This document shows positions 49,001 through 58,640 of a stretch of DNA of 64,000 bases, in pieces; position 1 is the stretch's first letter, and every line of letters starts with the position of its first letter. The position numbers and the translations under genes were made by a program. Origin of the DNA: Capniomyces stellatus (lineage: Eukaryota; Kickxellomycota; Harpellomycetes; Harpellales; Legeriomycetaceae); assembly GCA_001661515.1 (NCBI GenBank), contig LUVW01000034.1:90602-154601 (forward strand), in the 5' to 3' direction. The notes beneath the pieces were generated by a model. It made no database searches and was not told where the DNA came from. It saw only the letters and a program-made list of their open reading frames with translations.

Positions 49001-51245
49001 CAGCAACAATAACGGTAATGGGGTTGGTAATGAAGATGGGGGCGAGAGAGGAGATATGTACATGGAGGGCGAGAAAGGACAATTGGGAAGCAGAAATATG
49101 AGCAATGGAGCCAACACGATGTACAAAAACGGAAAAATGCTGAGTTCAAACATGCATTTACAGGGGAATATGGGAGGAGATGGCAGAAACAGACAGGGGT
49201 CGTATGGGACAATGTACAACAACAACAACGTTTCGCTCAACAGCATCCAAAAGCTGTCAATGAAGCAGGTCAGCATGGATGCACGCCAGTTTATGGCCCA
49301 TGAGCCCGAGATTCTGCAGCATATGAGGACACACCGAGGCGCAATTGACCCCAACATGCTGAGCAGTCTTCCACCAGCAGAGCTTTTCCAGCACGTGCTG
49401 ATGACGCTGGACAATTTGGGACTGATAGTGATGAGCACAACTGGGCTGAGTGCGCGGGTGCTGAGACCTAGTCAGGTTGAAAAGGGGCAGAGCAGCACTA
49501 ACAAGAACCAAAGCAGACTGGACTACTACTCGTCCGTAAACAACCGGCGCAGCAGATTGGATACTTTAACCAATCTGAAGGAACTGAGTCAGATCGAGAG
49601 TGGGGGTAATGAGGCAGGACTGTTTACACCGCTGATTATTGGTGCAAACTACCCGCTCAACGTGTCTTCGCTAACCACACCGCCCAAAAACAACTACAAC
49701 TACCTGTTCAAAGCCGAGCCAGCAGCCACATACCGCGCAGAGGACAACTCGGAGGGACTGGATTATTTGGGCAGAGCGCTCAGCATGAACCCAGACAACC
49801 TGGTGTCCAAAAACGTGGTTTCTGATGACGTCCACATGTTGCCCGACACACTAAACATCACCGAGGCCAAAATTAGGAAGGCTAAACCAACATACGTGGC
49901 CCCCCAGTTTGCCACCACTCCAGTTGACGGAAGCTCCCAGGACCGTGGAATCCACTCTGGATCAGCCAACCCAACATCGAACGTTGGCAGCAAAAACAAC
50001 CGGTCTGATACCAGCAGCAACAGTGAACATGGAAATGGAAATGGAAATGGAAATGGAAATGGAAGTGTTAGTGTTAGTGTTAGCGGGCTTGGGCTTGGTA
50101 AAAAACTGACAGTCTTTAAAAACGCCCTGTTCTCTAAACCCAATAAACGCGCTTCTATTGGAAAGTACGGCGTGCGTAACGGCGTGACCATTGACAACTA
50201 CGCACCAAACACTGCTAGTAATGACTTTGATAGCCAAGTACTTATCAACACCATCAAGAACAGCAAACCCACAAAACCGTCCAATGCCCACTCCAGCTTC
50301 AGTGCAGCCAGTTCCATGTCCAACACCTCAGGTTCAATACCAACAATCGACCCTTCAAACAACAACGAAACAACACTAAATAACTCCAACAAGCACCCAA
50401 TAGTCACTCCACAACCCCAAAAGCCTTCTTCTGTTGCTGCTGCTGCTGCTGCTGTCAAACCAAAATCTAAACATATTCCTTCACATGAAGCTCCAGTCCC
50501 ACCGCCTTATGGCCAGCTGACGTCTGATTCAAGAGGCGAAGTTCAGTTTGTTGTTGAGGTTTGTAGGCTCAAGAATTTGAGTCACCTGTTTGTGGTTACT
50601 ATTACTCGCCGCAAAGGCTCAGCGTGGAGTTACAAGTACCTCTACCACTTGCTTGGCGATGCTTTGAACCTCAAGAACCACGGTAACTACCTCGCTAATC
50701 CATATAGCTCCATTGTCGTGTCTCCAAACCCACCAGCCAACAGTAACTACAGCCCCGTTACAAACACTCAATATGGCTCCAATATCAACGCCATTAACAT
50801 TTCCAGCCCCACCAATTCCCAATACAATTCCCAATACAACTCCAACTCCCAACGTGGATCCAGTAACAATGCCGTTGCCAGCCACACCGTTAAAATTGCC
50901 AAGCATTCCCCTCACAACCATACCGCTTTTTCCCAAGCTGTCACTGGCTCTGTCCGAACCAACAGCAAGCCGGAACACGGCACTTACTCGCCAAAGTCCA
51001 CTGGAAACATCGATATCAGGTCAACTACATTATCCAGTCATACTGACCACCACTACAACCACAACCAGGAACATCGCCGTAATGATTTTCTCGGTACCAA
51101 GGCTCCTGCCCACTCAAAAGTGTTGCCAAATGACTCTAAAAACCTGAATTCTACTTCTCCCTCTTCAATACTGATTTCTAACAGCACTGATGTTGGTAAA
51201 ACCTCCAGATCAAACAGCTACGCAACTAATTCTGTTCATGTATGA
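46011..51245 (+). CDS. KIN4/MARK-type serine/threonine kinase with a split KA1 domain
   Basis: Intronless, 1744 residues. The kinase domain spans about residues 29-300: glycine loop IGEGEFAKV, catalytic lysine in VAIKLVKK, HRDLKLENLL, DFG in ITDFGFAN, and activation segment SCGSPCYAAPE. The insertion PFDDDPSNPDGDNINQLYKY is typical of the fungal KIN4-like group. Residues 330-1050 are disordered, with runs of KE, GMD and Gln. A KA1-like domain appears in two halves: about 1098-1148 (ELFQHVLMTLDNLGLIV) and about 1511-1550 (VQFVVEVCRLKNLSHLF, then WSYKYLYHLLGDAL), separated by about 360 low-complexity residues. KA1 domains bind acidic lipids and inhibit the kinase. Kin4 acts in spindle-position checkpoints and Kin1/MARK in polarity; which applies here is open. 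Confidence 0.88.
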   Translation: MSKADTEQENKKSTGGKGAQNFKKGKNNFFGPYLLLQTIGEGEFAKVKLALHRETGEEVAIKLVKKDWIDTDVKLTKIKREISALKSVTHHFIVKLYDIIETEKYIGIVMEYASGGELFEHILAHRYLRDRDACRLFSQLVTAVSYLHLNEIVHRDLKLENLLLDWHRNIKITDFGFANHFDEEYGEMMMTSCGSPCYAAPELVVSNGMYAGTAVDVWSCGVILYAMLAGYLPFDDDPSNPDGDNINQLYKYILSTELVFPDHISSGARNLLKRMLVPNPAKRATLAEIRAHKWLEPYFQLFKEVDEAEMEIKMNKKNLDRVEELKHSQQVQSQDDMEEIIREQRKGRAVREENGKDRDGERGDSNVPDVVMDMGMDMDMDKDIGMDKEIGMDKEIGMDKEANVLAEAELDIGEKVEQKSTKKDMFGEMAEQNGELSDEEIGDIGEIGEFLEDISEDRVDRNTGIGIGIGVKDKDEGEEKENEKKENEKKKEEIKTSKLVEIDMDLGTETGTEMGTEMGMDVDMDVVAGAGRNTGDVMEDMANINMSTSYGKINAVALDSVVPRLNVEELYSPIVYSPMFESSTDTNSSSPRVNEEDLKDLVEFYGDKVEESKEKTKENGNKAGEADENKSEATGDRKKETEEGNDEAEKTMRKHSEFDVSEFEGRLIAAVEKVKEHRRDSRLVVEQTPKPKTEIGEIEVIGKRREPVAEQERVSLELTEEWNDDRNGDADWTESKYSMEQTKTFEAVGNRNSVGSEEKEYVKITESSPDSISLEISREETKEEVEEKSEKEKEKEKEVEKEKEKEKEKEKEKEKEKEEKVQRGDSHMIRSPGRSHSSTYTQTIPQTLLQYNDKSETSAQQKEQQRQQEQQRQQEQQEQMQMEQRKIEQEQMEQKQKEYEQYEMDLERERQVTEMRQKQKEKRRSMITTRPEMSISEHSAVHSLFGEELGVGIGAGIASKPLPRRQSGRRGSESTGRRMFEWMTRQSKRLTANGSTTSNNNGNGVGNEDGGERGDMYMEGEKGQLGSRNMSNGANTMYKNGKMLSSNMHLQGNMGGDGRNRQGSYGTMYNNNNVSLNSIQKLSMKQVSMDARQFMAHEPEILQHMRTHRGAIDPNMLSSLPPAELFQHVLMTLDNLGLIVMSTTGLSARVLRPSQVEKGQSSTNKNQSRLDYYSSVNNRRSRLDTLTNLKELSQIESGGNEAGLFTPLIIGANYPLNVSSLTTPPKNNYNYLFKAEPAATYRAEDNSEGLDYLGRALSMNPDNLVSKNVVSDDVHMLPDTLNITEAKIRKAKPTYVAPQFATTPVDGSSQDRGIHSGSANPTSNVGSKNNRSDTSSNSEHGNGNGNGNGNGSVSVSVSGLGLGKKLTVFKNALFSKPNKRASIGKYGVRNGVTIDNYAPNTASNDFDSQVLINTIKNSKPTKPSNAHSSFSAASSMSNTSGSIPTIDPSNNNETTLNNSNKHPIVTPQPQKPSSVAAAAAAVKPKSKHIPSHEAPVPPPYGQLTSDSRGEVQFVVEVCRLKNLSHLFVVTITRRKGSAWSYKYLYHLLGDALNLKNHGNYLANPYSSIVVSPNPPANSNYSPVTNTQYGSNINAINISSPTNSQYNSQYNSNSQRGSSNNAVASHTVKIAKHSPHNHTAFSQAVTGSVRTNSKPEHGTYSPKSTGNIDIRSTTLSSHTDHHYNHNQEHRRNDFLGTKAPAHSKVLPNDSKNLNSTSPSSILISNSTDVGKTSRSNSYATNSVHV
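47155..47215 (+). repeat. 18-base in-frame repeat in the kinase gene
   Basis: Three copies of a unit encoding IGMDKE, next to GMDMDMD runs. Unit length is a multiple of three, so copy-number change would keep frame. Confidence 0.85.
48379..48466 (+). repeat. GAGAAA hexamer array in the kinase gene
   Basis: About fourteen copies encoding alternating Lys and Glu, broken once by a valine codon. It could form a single charged helix. Confidence 0.9.
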
Positions 51246-51302
51246 AGGGCCTTTTTTGATCAACGAAAACTATCGAAAGTTCAATTTTTTTAAAATAAAA
51301 AT

Positions 51303-51333
<31 letters not shown>

Positions 51334-51655
51334 TATTATTACCAATATATTCTCTTTTTTCTTTTTGTTTTTGTTTTTGTTTTTCTAGTAAGCATTTCAC
51401 CCATACTTAATCTTTTCAAATAAACTTCAATCATTAATAACACAAAAATAGTAAACAAACCCCATTATTATTAATCTAATTGAACTACAAATTATTATCG
51501 TTGTTTACCAACTTTCATTATCAGCATTTATTTCCACTAATAAAGCATCTTTTTCTTCTTTTCATATACTTCCTCCTCTTCCCAAGGTACAAATCTACTT
51601 CAATCTCAGACTACTATTTAGATTACAATAACAGAAAGAAAAAAAAAACCCCAAG
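51246..51655. other. Intergenic region between kinase and ARPC2
   Basis: T-rich, with a (TTA)n/(ATT)n microsatellite near 51301-51345. No gene seen. Confidence 0.5.
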
Positions 51656-53626
51656 ATGATTATTTTAGACCCCAACAGTCTCACTTTAGAAGAATGTTTG
51701 CTCACTCGATTCAGAAGGTAAAAAAAAAAAACCTCAAAAAAAATACCACTCGTCATTTATACAAATTCACACTCTGCTTCCTCCTTTTCCCTTTTCCCTT
51801 TCCCACCACACACACATTCACACACATTCATATATATATATACAAATGCTTGTGCTGTTGTTTTTGTTTTTGTGAATGCGACACTAAAATATCCCTTCTT
51901 TTTCAAACAATAAAGTAAATAACATTAAAAGCAAAAACAAGGCAACTAGATGATTAAAACGAACTCTTGAATTTGTTTATTAACAACCACAACTTTTTTT
52001 TTTTTATTTTTTTTGGTTAAATAGCGATAAACGTGAAATCGTTGATATCACCCTCGAGGACTTTGACAACGTAATCTACCACGTCTCGACACTAGATGAA
52101 AACGCAAAAAACATCTTGTCTGTTTCCGTCAAAGTTTACTGCTTCAGCGAGGCACTAAGTTTCGGTGCTCTAGAAATCCTCAACAGAGAGTATGCTGACT
52201 ACATTTGTCCTCAAACTGAAGATTCCTACAATATCACCTTACAATTCAATCTCGACAATTTACCAGCTGACTTTGGTAAGCCCTTGGCTTTTTTTTTATT
52301 CTTTTTTTTAAAAAAAATCACAATTAAAACAAAAGAAAGAAAGAAAAAACAAAAACAATAGTACAAACCCTCTCACTTTATACTCACTTTATACTCACTT
52401 TATACTCACTTTATACTCACTTTATACTCACTTTATACTCAAGTGAACTAAACTATTTATATTCACGTCTTCTTAGAACAAGTTGCCCATCACGTCTCTT
52501 TAATCAGAAGAAACATCTTGTCTGCCCCGTTCGAAGTTGCTTTCAAATACTACGAAAAACAGGTTGAAGAACCTGGCCCAATAATGAAGCTCAGCTACAG
52601 ACAAGACGAGTTTATGTACTTCCAAGCCCAACAAGACAGAGTCACCGTCATCATCAGCACCATGTTCAAAGAAGAAATGGACCGTATTTTAGGCCGTGTA
52701 TTCCTACAAGTAAGCTTCCACCCTTTTTTTCTCTTCTCATCTTCCTCCCCCCCCCCCCCCCCCCCCCCCNNNNNNCTTCCCCCCCCCCCCCCCCATCCCC
52801 CCTCTTCGATTTGTGTTCATCTACATAAATTATCCTTCTTTTATTTATTCTTTATCTATTACTTTTATGTATTGACTTTGTTGCTCCAAACAAGTAAACT
52901 ATTCGCTAACCAAAAACTCTTTACTCCCACCTAGGAATTCGTTGATGCTAGACGACAAAGCCTGTTGTCGAATTCTCCTCAAGTCCACTTCTCATCAAAA
53001 GATCCTCCACTTGAAATCAGAAACTACGACGGACTTGTCCACAACGACAACTTTAACTACGTCACCTTTGGTAATACATTCATATACATAACACCGTTTA
53101 ATTTGCTCTACAACCCATAATCTAAAACTCAACACCCAAATCATATCTCTATTTAATCCCTTTACCTCCATTTCTTTTACTTTTCTGTTTATTTTACCTT
53201 TTTTTTTTTGTGTAAAAAAAAAACTCACTATAGTTCTTTTCCCAAGACACTTCAAAGACGATGAAACCAGATACAAAACCGTCTCGCAAATCCAGCTGTT
53301 CCGTAGCTACTTGCATTACCACATCAAGTGCTCAAAGGCATATATGCATTCTCGCATGAGAAATCGTGTCAACGAGTTCTTGAAGGTTCTTAACCGTGCC
53401 AAACCCGAAAATCTCGCTGTTGAAAAGAAAACCGCAACGTAAGCCTATATATAAATGATACAATCAAGATATTACCCACCCCCCCCCCCCCCCCCCCCCC
53501 NCCCCCCCCCCCCCTAACCCACTAGTTATACACGAATCTAACTTGTTTTTGTCTATTTACTCTTTGTTTAATAGTGGGCGCTATTTCCGCCAACAAGGCC
53601 GCACTTTAAAAACTCAAACCGAGTAA
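51656..53626 (+). CDS. ARC35: Arp2/3 complex subunit 2 (ARPC2/Arc35), six exons
   Basis: The p34 core subunit of the Arp2/3 complex, which nucleates branched actin filaments and contacts the mother filament. The exons are 51656-51717, 52025-52275, 52477-52709, 52935-53070, 53234-53438 and 53575-53626. All phases join, giving 312 residues, within the family's 300-342. It starts [15 protein letters not shown] and then has the two alpha/beta domains. Family landmarks: [43 protein letters not shown], and the long C-terminal helix with [19 protein letters not shown]. All introns end in TAG. Intron 2 has an 11-base tandem repeat. Introns 3 and 5 have C tracts interrupted by N. Confidence 0.95.
52375..52440 (+). 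repeat. 11-base tandem repeat in ARPC2 intron 2
   Basis: Six near-perfect copies of CTTTATACTCA, ending about 35 bases before the acceptor. Confidence 0.9.
52747..52794. repeat. Poly-C tract with N gap in ARPC2 intron 3
   Basis: About 23 C, 6 N, CTT, then about 16 C, inside the intron at 52710-52934. Confidence 0.9.
53479..53514. repeat. Poly-C tract with N in ARPC2 intron 5
   Basis: About 22 C, one N, then about 13 C, inside the intron at 53439-53574. Confidence 0.9.
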
Positions 53627-54028
53627 ATCTATGTCCACAAATTCATGTGCTTCTACCTTTTAATACCACGTATAGTTGGGTTTTTATTTTTATTTTTACT
53701 TTTACTTTTACTTTTACTTTTACTTTTACTTTTACTTTTACTTTGCTCTTTATATCTTACTATACTTTTAGTTTCTACAAAGTTTCCTGATTTCATATTC
53801 TACAACATCCTACTTTTAATGAAAAACTATAAAGCAAACTTCAAGTATATATGTATAAAGTATACACGACACATATATCTCATTTTCCGATTTTAAAAAG
53901 TCGCATTAAGAAACAAAGTCATCAAGTTTTCAATTAAAAAGTAAAATAGGATAAAACATGATAAAGTGTGGTAGTGTATAGTAAAGTGCATTGGTGTTGG
54001 TGTTGATACTGATGATGTGGCATGTTTA
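53627..54028. other. Convergent intergenic region between ARPC2 and the P450 gene
   Basis: Holds a TTTTAC hexamer repeat at about 53690-53743, otherwise AT-rich. No gene seen. Confidence 0.5.
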
Positions 54029-55723
54029 TTAATTTGTCTTTGTTCGGCGTGGTGTAAGGCAAACACCATTGTTTCTGTTGAGACTTGAAAACATTGAAGC
54101 CAGTTTTTTCTTTCTGGGAGTTGACTGAATCGATATCACATACTTCCTAATGATTACAGCCAAAGTCAGCTTGAGAATCGCCACAGCATATTTGCGGGCA
54201 AGGCACATTCTAGGTCCAACGCCCCACACCAAGTTCTCCAGAGAGATGTCGGAAAATTTTGTATTTGACCTTATATGCCGCCGATAATCAAAGGTGTTGG
54301 GGTCATCACCAAACAAACTCTTGCTTCGGTGGTGCGTATACGAATTCAATCCAATATACTTTCCCTTTGGAATTGTTACGCCGCACGATAGAACCACATC
54401 CATTTTTGTGTGCCGCGACATAAACGACACCGTACCCGACAACCGCGCCGACTCCTTTATCACCGCGTCCAAAACCGCCATTTCATCCAAGTGGCTCATC
54501 TTGATGCCTGTCCCATGTTTCCTAATAATTCTGTCTTGCTCGGTTTTCAGTTCATTGTATACGCATGGATACAACGATATATCTGCTATAACGTTGTGCA
54601 GCTTGATTGTGTTTACCAAAACCCCCGTCTCCAATGACAGCTGCAGCGAGTATGATATCAACACTGTTTCGTTTAGATCAAACAAGCTTGGATTATCCGA
54701 TATAAACTGTATTATGTCTCTCGGCTTAGTTTCCTGCGGCAAATACTTCCTTCTCTTCACTTCCATATCCAAGTACTTTGCTATATAATTTTCGCCAGGA
54801 AATCCGTATTGGAATACATTCAAATTGAGCTTGGTGCCTTTATAAAGTCCATGCGACTCGTCAATCATATGTATAATCGAGCTCTTTAGATCATAGTCGC
54901 ACAACGAATTAATCCCAAAAAACCGAACCGACAACGCCTGTATCATCACGTCCTTAAAGCAGCTGTATAAATCAAAAATCATCACGTTATCTGCCTTATC
55001 TGCCTTGCCAACTGAGCACACTGACGCATCTATCTGCTTCTCCAACAGCCACTGGTACCCCTCGATTGACTCTTTTAGATCCACCGTTGACGCAAAGTAT
55101 GTCATTAGCCGCGAATACTCCGAATGCTTCCCATTCGTCTCAAACAGAACCGACGTAAAAAACGCCGAGTCTTTGCTATGCGCCTTCAACACATTGAAGG
55201 CCGACGTTGGGTATGATAGGTACTCCTTTGAAAAGTCTCCCCCTACTATCACACGGTTTTTTATGTGCCTAGTGCTAAATATCTGCTTATTGTTTTCCTC
55301 GATCGACTCGTCGTCTATTGACTGGTTTATCATTACATCGTGGTCCATTTCCTTGTAATTTATTCTTGCCAACCCATAAGGAATGGCTTTTTTTTTTATC
55401 TCTACACTTACCCCAACCACCACCAGTTTGGCCGCCGAAATAATGCATATCAGGTTTTCAATCAGCAATACCAGCGTTTGTATCTCTTTGCTGTACCCAT
55501 CTGTCTCGAAAATACTTTTGGTAACTTTGTCCAACCCATCAAAATACATTATCAGTACTATTCCAACACACAGTATAAAGTGCACATACTCTTTCACAAA
55601 CATGCTTATTGCCTTCAAACCCCGCACTAGACTTGTACTGGCCATCTTCTTTACTAGCGACATGTACAGTATATCCGCTGTCCGCCTGCAGGTCTTGGCA
55701 TTAACCCTTCTCTGCAATACCAT
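54029..55723 (-). CDS. Divergent cytochrome P450
   Basis: Heme-thiolate monooxygenase, probably membrane-bound; substrate unknown. From the first ATG (55723) it has 564 residues; the open frame extends 15 codons further without an ATG, so an upstream exon is possible. A hydrophobic segment near residues 50-70 (FILCVGIVLIMYF) and a second near 90-110 come before the catalytic part. The K-helix ExxR motif is ESAR (in VIKESARLSG). The PERF-like region is FDYRRH. The heme loop is WGVGPRMCLAR, with the axial Cys present but Trp in place of the usual first Phe. The I-helix oxygen-binding motif is only weakly matched (LSLETGVL). The overall order resembles fungal secondary-metabolism P450s, but the divergence is large. 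It stands alone, with no biosynthetic neighbours. Confidence 0.78.
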   Translation of the reverse strand: MVLQRRVNAKTCRRTADILYMSLVKKMASTSLVRGLKAISMFVKEYVHFILCVGIVLIMYFDGLDKVTKSIFETDGYSKEIQTLVLLIENLICIISAAKLVVVGVSVEIKKKAIPYGLARINYKEMDHDVMINQSIDDESIEENNKQIFSTRHIKNRVIVGGDFSKEYLSYPTSAFNVLKAHSKDSAFFTSVLFETNGKHSEYSRLMTYFASTVDLKESIEGYQWLLEKQIDASVCSVGKADKADNVMIFDLYSCFKDVMIQALSVRFFGINSLCDYDLKSSIIHMIDESHGLYKGTKLNLNVFQYGFPGENYIAKYLDMEVKRRKYLPQETKPRDIIQFISDNPSLFDLNETVLISYSLQLSLETGVLVNTIKLHNVIADISLYPCVYNELKTEQDRIIRKHGTGIKMSHLDEMAVLDAVIKESARLSGTVSFMSRHTKMDVVLSCGVTIPKGKYIGLNSYTHHRSKSLFGDDPNTFDYRRHIRSNTKFSDISLENLVWGVGPRMCLARKYAVAILKLTLAVIIRKYVISIQSTPRKKKLASMFSSLNRNNGVCLTPRRTKTN

Positions 55724-56179
55724 CTTTCTGAACTTGTCTATGTTATACGTACTACCAAAGCTACCCAATAAACACCAATAATAAACTCTGTTATCGCTGT
55801 AAAGATGTCCCGAAAATATTTGTTACTACCACAGTTCGTTTTTTTTTTGTTGCTTATTTACTACAGAAAAAGATCTGGGGATCCAGCGATGCTCTCTTGA
55901 CTATTTTGTTACCCTAATAATGTTTCAAGTGTGACAATTTTTTTACACTTTGACTTGCAACTAGCAAGGTATATCTACGTGGTATCGCTGAAGTGGTACA
56001 CAAGTGGTGATTTAATGATGCGTCTCTATGCAGAAATTCTATTGTTATAGTGTACGTCTGCAGCTATTCTCGATTGAAACACCAATAGTGATTTGACAAA
56101 TATATTTGACTTTTGTTCTTTACTTGATATCAATTTTTAAATAATAAATCCAAAAGTGTGAAAATTGTATGGCAGCCAT

Positions 56180-56226
56180 ATATATATATATATATATGCG
56201 TGCGTGCGTGTGTGTGTGTGTGTGTG
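56180..56226. repeat. TA/GTGC/TG microsatellite
   Basis: (AT)n followed by (GCGT)n and (GT)n in a row. Confidence 0.85.
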
Positions 56227-58459
56227 CTTTACGCAACCCCATCTCACCAACTCTGATATTTATATTTATTTTTGTAAAAATTAAATAAATGAAAAAGAGA
56301 AGGCAATTGTCAAACTGTATTATCATCATCATTTTTTCAATATTGCCGACTTGGTTGTTTGTCCTTACTAAGTGTTTTATATTTTGCACAGCATGTCTTG
56401 ACTGGTTATAAATAATGTTCAGCTATTTAATCACAAGCAAACAGGCAATCTAATGGTTGTGCATTGTAGTGTTTTATGTATATGCATGGTTGCCTAGCGT
56501 TGAAATGACAAAGCTTCGGTTAAAAAAATGTAATTTCCGAAACTTAAAATTCAAAAAATGTATACCAATCCTCTCGGTTTAACAGCTACCCTCTTAATTT
56601 TTCGAGTGATTTTTTTTTATTGGACCTCAAATACGAACGTTTCTTGAGCGATTTTTTTTGTTCCATCCCATTTTATTGCACTCCTACCTTTTTATTAAAT
56701 TGAAATACAACACAATTGCTTGTATCCAATATATATTTTATACTCGCATTCGCATGTTGTTGCCAAGTTCACATTCAACCTAGCCCGTTTATCTTCTTCA
56801 GCTCAACGGCAATTGCTGCAATCGCTTGTTATTCGGTTGTATTCCCTTGCTCATATCGTTACTCTCTTCTATGACATCAGCGAGCCGTGGTCACAATATA
56901 TCTATTTTTTGAAGACCTGTAGATTCAATAAATCCTACGACCTTTTATTTTAGCATCTGTTGCCAAAAATAAAATAAAAATAGAAGCCGTGAATGCTAAT
57001 ATGTGTACTCGCAAGCAATTGTGACAAGGTTTGATTCTTTACACTTACTAATCGGGAAATATTACTTGACTTCGGGTTTTTCATCTTATTTTATTTATAC
57101 TAAATCGACAATGCGGATAGATTTATTTGGGACAGGTTATTCCGTTGTTTGAATTTTAGATATATACGTGTTCCCTTCCATTGAATCTACTATTATTGAT
57201 TTTACCATGATTGAGACAAACGGTACTAATGTTATAAAGAACAAATGTTCTGATATAGTGTTATTTGTTTGTAAAAGAAGATGCGACTGTTTTAAAGCAC
57301 GCCTCTGGATAGTTGTGAAATATATTATAAATTCAACAGGTCATGTTTACAACCTTTGTACCAAATGTTAATCTTTTCAAAAAGTTTGGCCCTAACACTA
57401 ATACGTTTTTTTGGAGCGTCGATACATATAGCCTAGATATATTATTACTCGGATTCTTTACTCGGCTTCATTTTTTTTTTTTTTTGAACTAGTACAATCA
57501 CACACATCCAATTTCTTGATAGTCATTGTGGCGATTGGGGCAGCGGGATTTTTAGCTTTTTTTTACTTGTCAAATGGGGAAATATAATTAAAATAAAAAA
57601 ACATCCATACAAGTCAACTATCTTAATGCGTCAATCGATTCTGCTCACGTCATTATCCTATGTTTTAAATACTTGGGATGAAGTTTTGGACTCTTAGTTC
57701 TAGAGCTTTATCTTGCCAATCTCGTAATTTATTCACTCTTTTAATTATACAAAATAAATATAAACACACTAGCTTTTGAAAATACCACTTTAAAAGATAA
57801 TGTGTTGATTGTTTAAATGCATTTGAACAACACAGAGTACTAGTCGTCTATGCTTCATTATTTAAACGCATCAAGTGTATAATATTACGGAGACAGATGA
57901 GACAATTTCGGAATTCCGTAAGCCATTGCGGTTACTTTATAGAGCTTATCGGGATGGATTTATTTGCCACCAACGTCATCGACCCGCATAGAGCCATATT
58001 ATCTATTGTTAAAAATAAACATCTCGGCCTATAATTTGGTAGCAAAAGCAAACGTGCAAACTATATTACACATAACTCTTTTGGCTCAACGTTGAAAATT
58101 CTCAAGATCTGACTGTTTATCAAAATTATTTACTAATGGAGTTGAAGCAAAACGTAATCCAAATGAAAAACAGTCTGATTTCAATAAAAAAAAAAAGAAA
58201 AAGAAAAAGAAAAAGACAACCTGGTAGGCTGATAATGCAAGTAATATACGTGACATCACCAAAGTGCTGGAAACTGCCCAAATTGACGATGTATTTGAGG
58301 GATTGACATTTACAGGCTTGCAAAGCCAAATTAATCAAGAGCTGATATAGACTTACTTGAAAATTAACCAAGTTTTTGACTTTATTTTTTGTTATTATTG
58401 GAATCAAGCTTTAAACTCTCGGTTCCTGGAATTTCTATTAGCTTACGTTATTTAATTAA

Positions 58460-58640
58460 ATTTTGCAGAAATAGGGCTGATTGCCGGGATTTCAACTTAA
58501 TTAATAAAATGCACTGTCATGCTCACGGATGCCTAGTGAGTCTGATAAAACGTGCAGCACAACTTTCTCCAGGATTTCCACGAGACTATCATTTAGAGTT
58601 TATGTGCTATAAAAATACATTTACCAGACTTTGTAATGTG
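58460..58640 (+). pseudogene. Possible decayed reverse-transcriptase segment
   Basis: Within an open frame of 142 codons (58389-58817) is a stretch recalling Ty3/gypsy reverse transcriptase. RDFNLIN resembles the D-Y/F-R-x-L-N motif. The LVSLIKRAAQLS segment resembles the L-x-x-L...A-x-x-F-S region. DYHLEF followed by NTF resembles S-G-Y-H-Q-I followed by K-T-A-F. The catalytic YxDD box is not present and spacing is about six residues short. It is tentative. Confidence 0.3.

Noticed and set aside
47822..49438. A 538-codon minus-strand open frame opposite the kinase gene
   Set aside because: It mirrors the repetitive Lys/Glu/Asp-rich sense frame; the product is a Ser/Phe/Leu-rich shadow with no family features.
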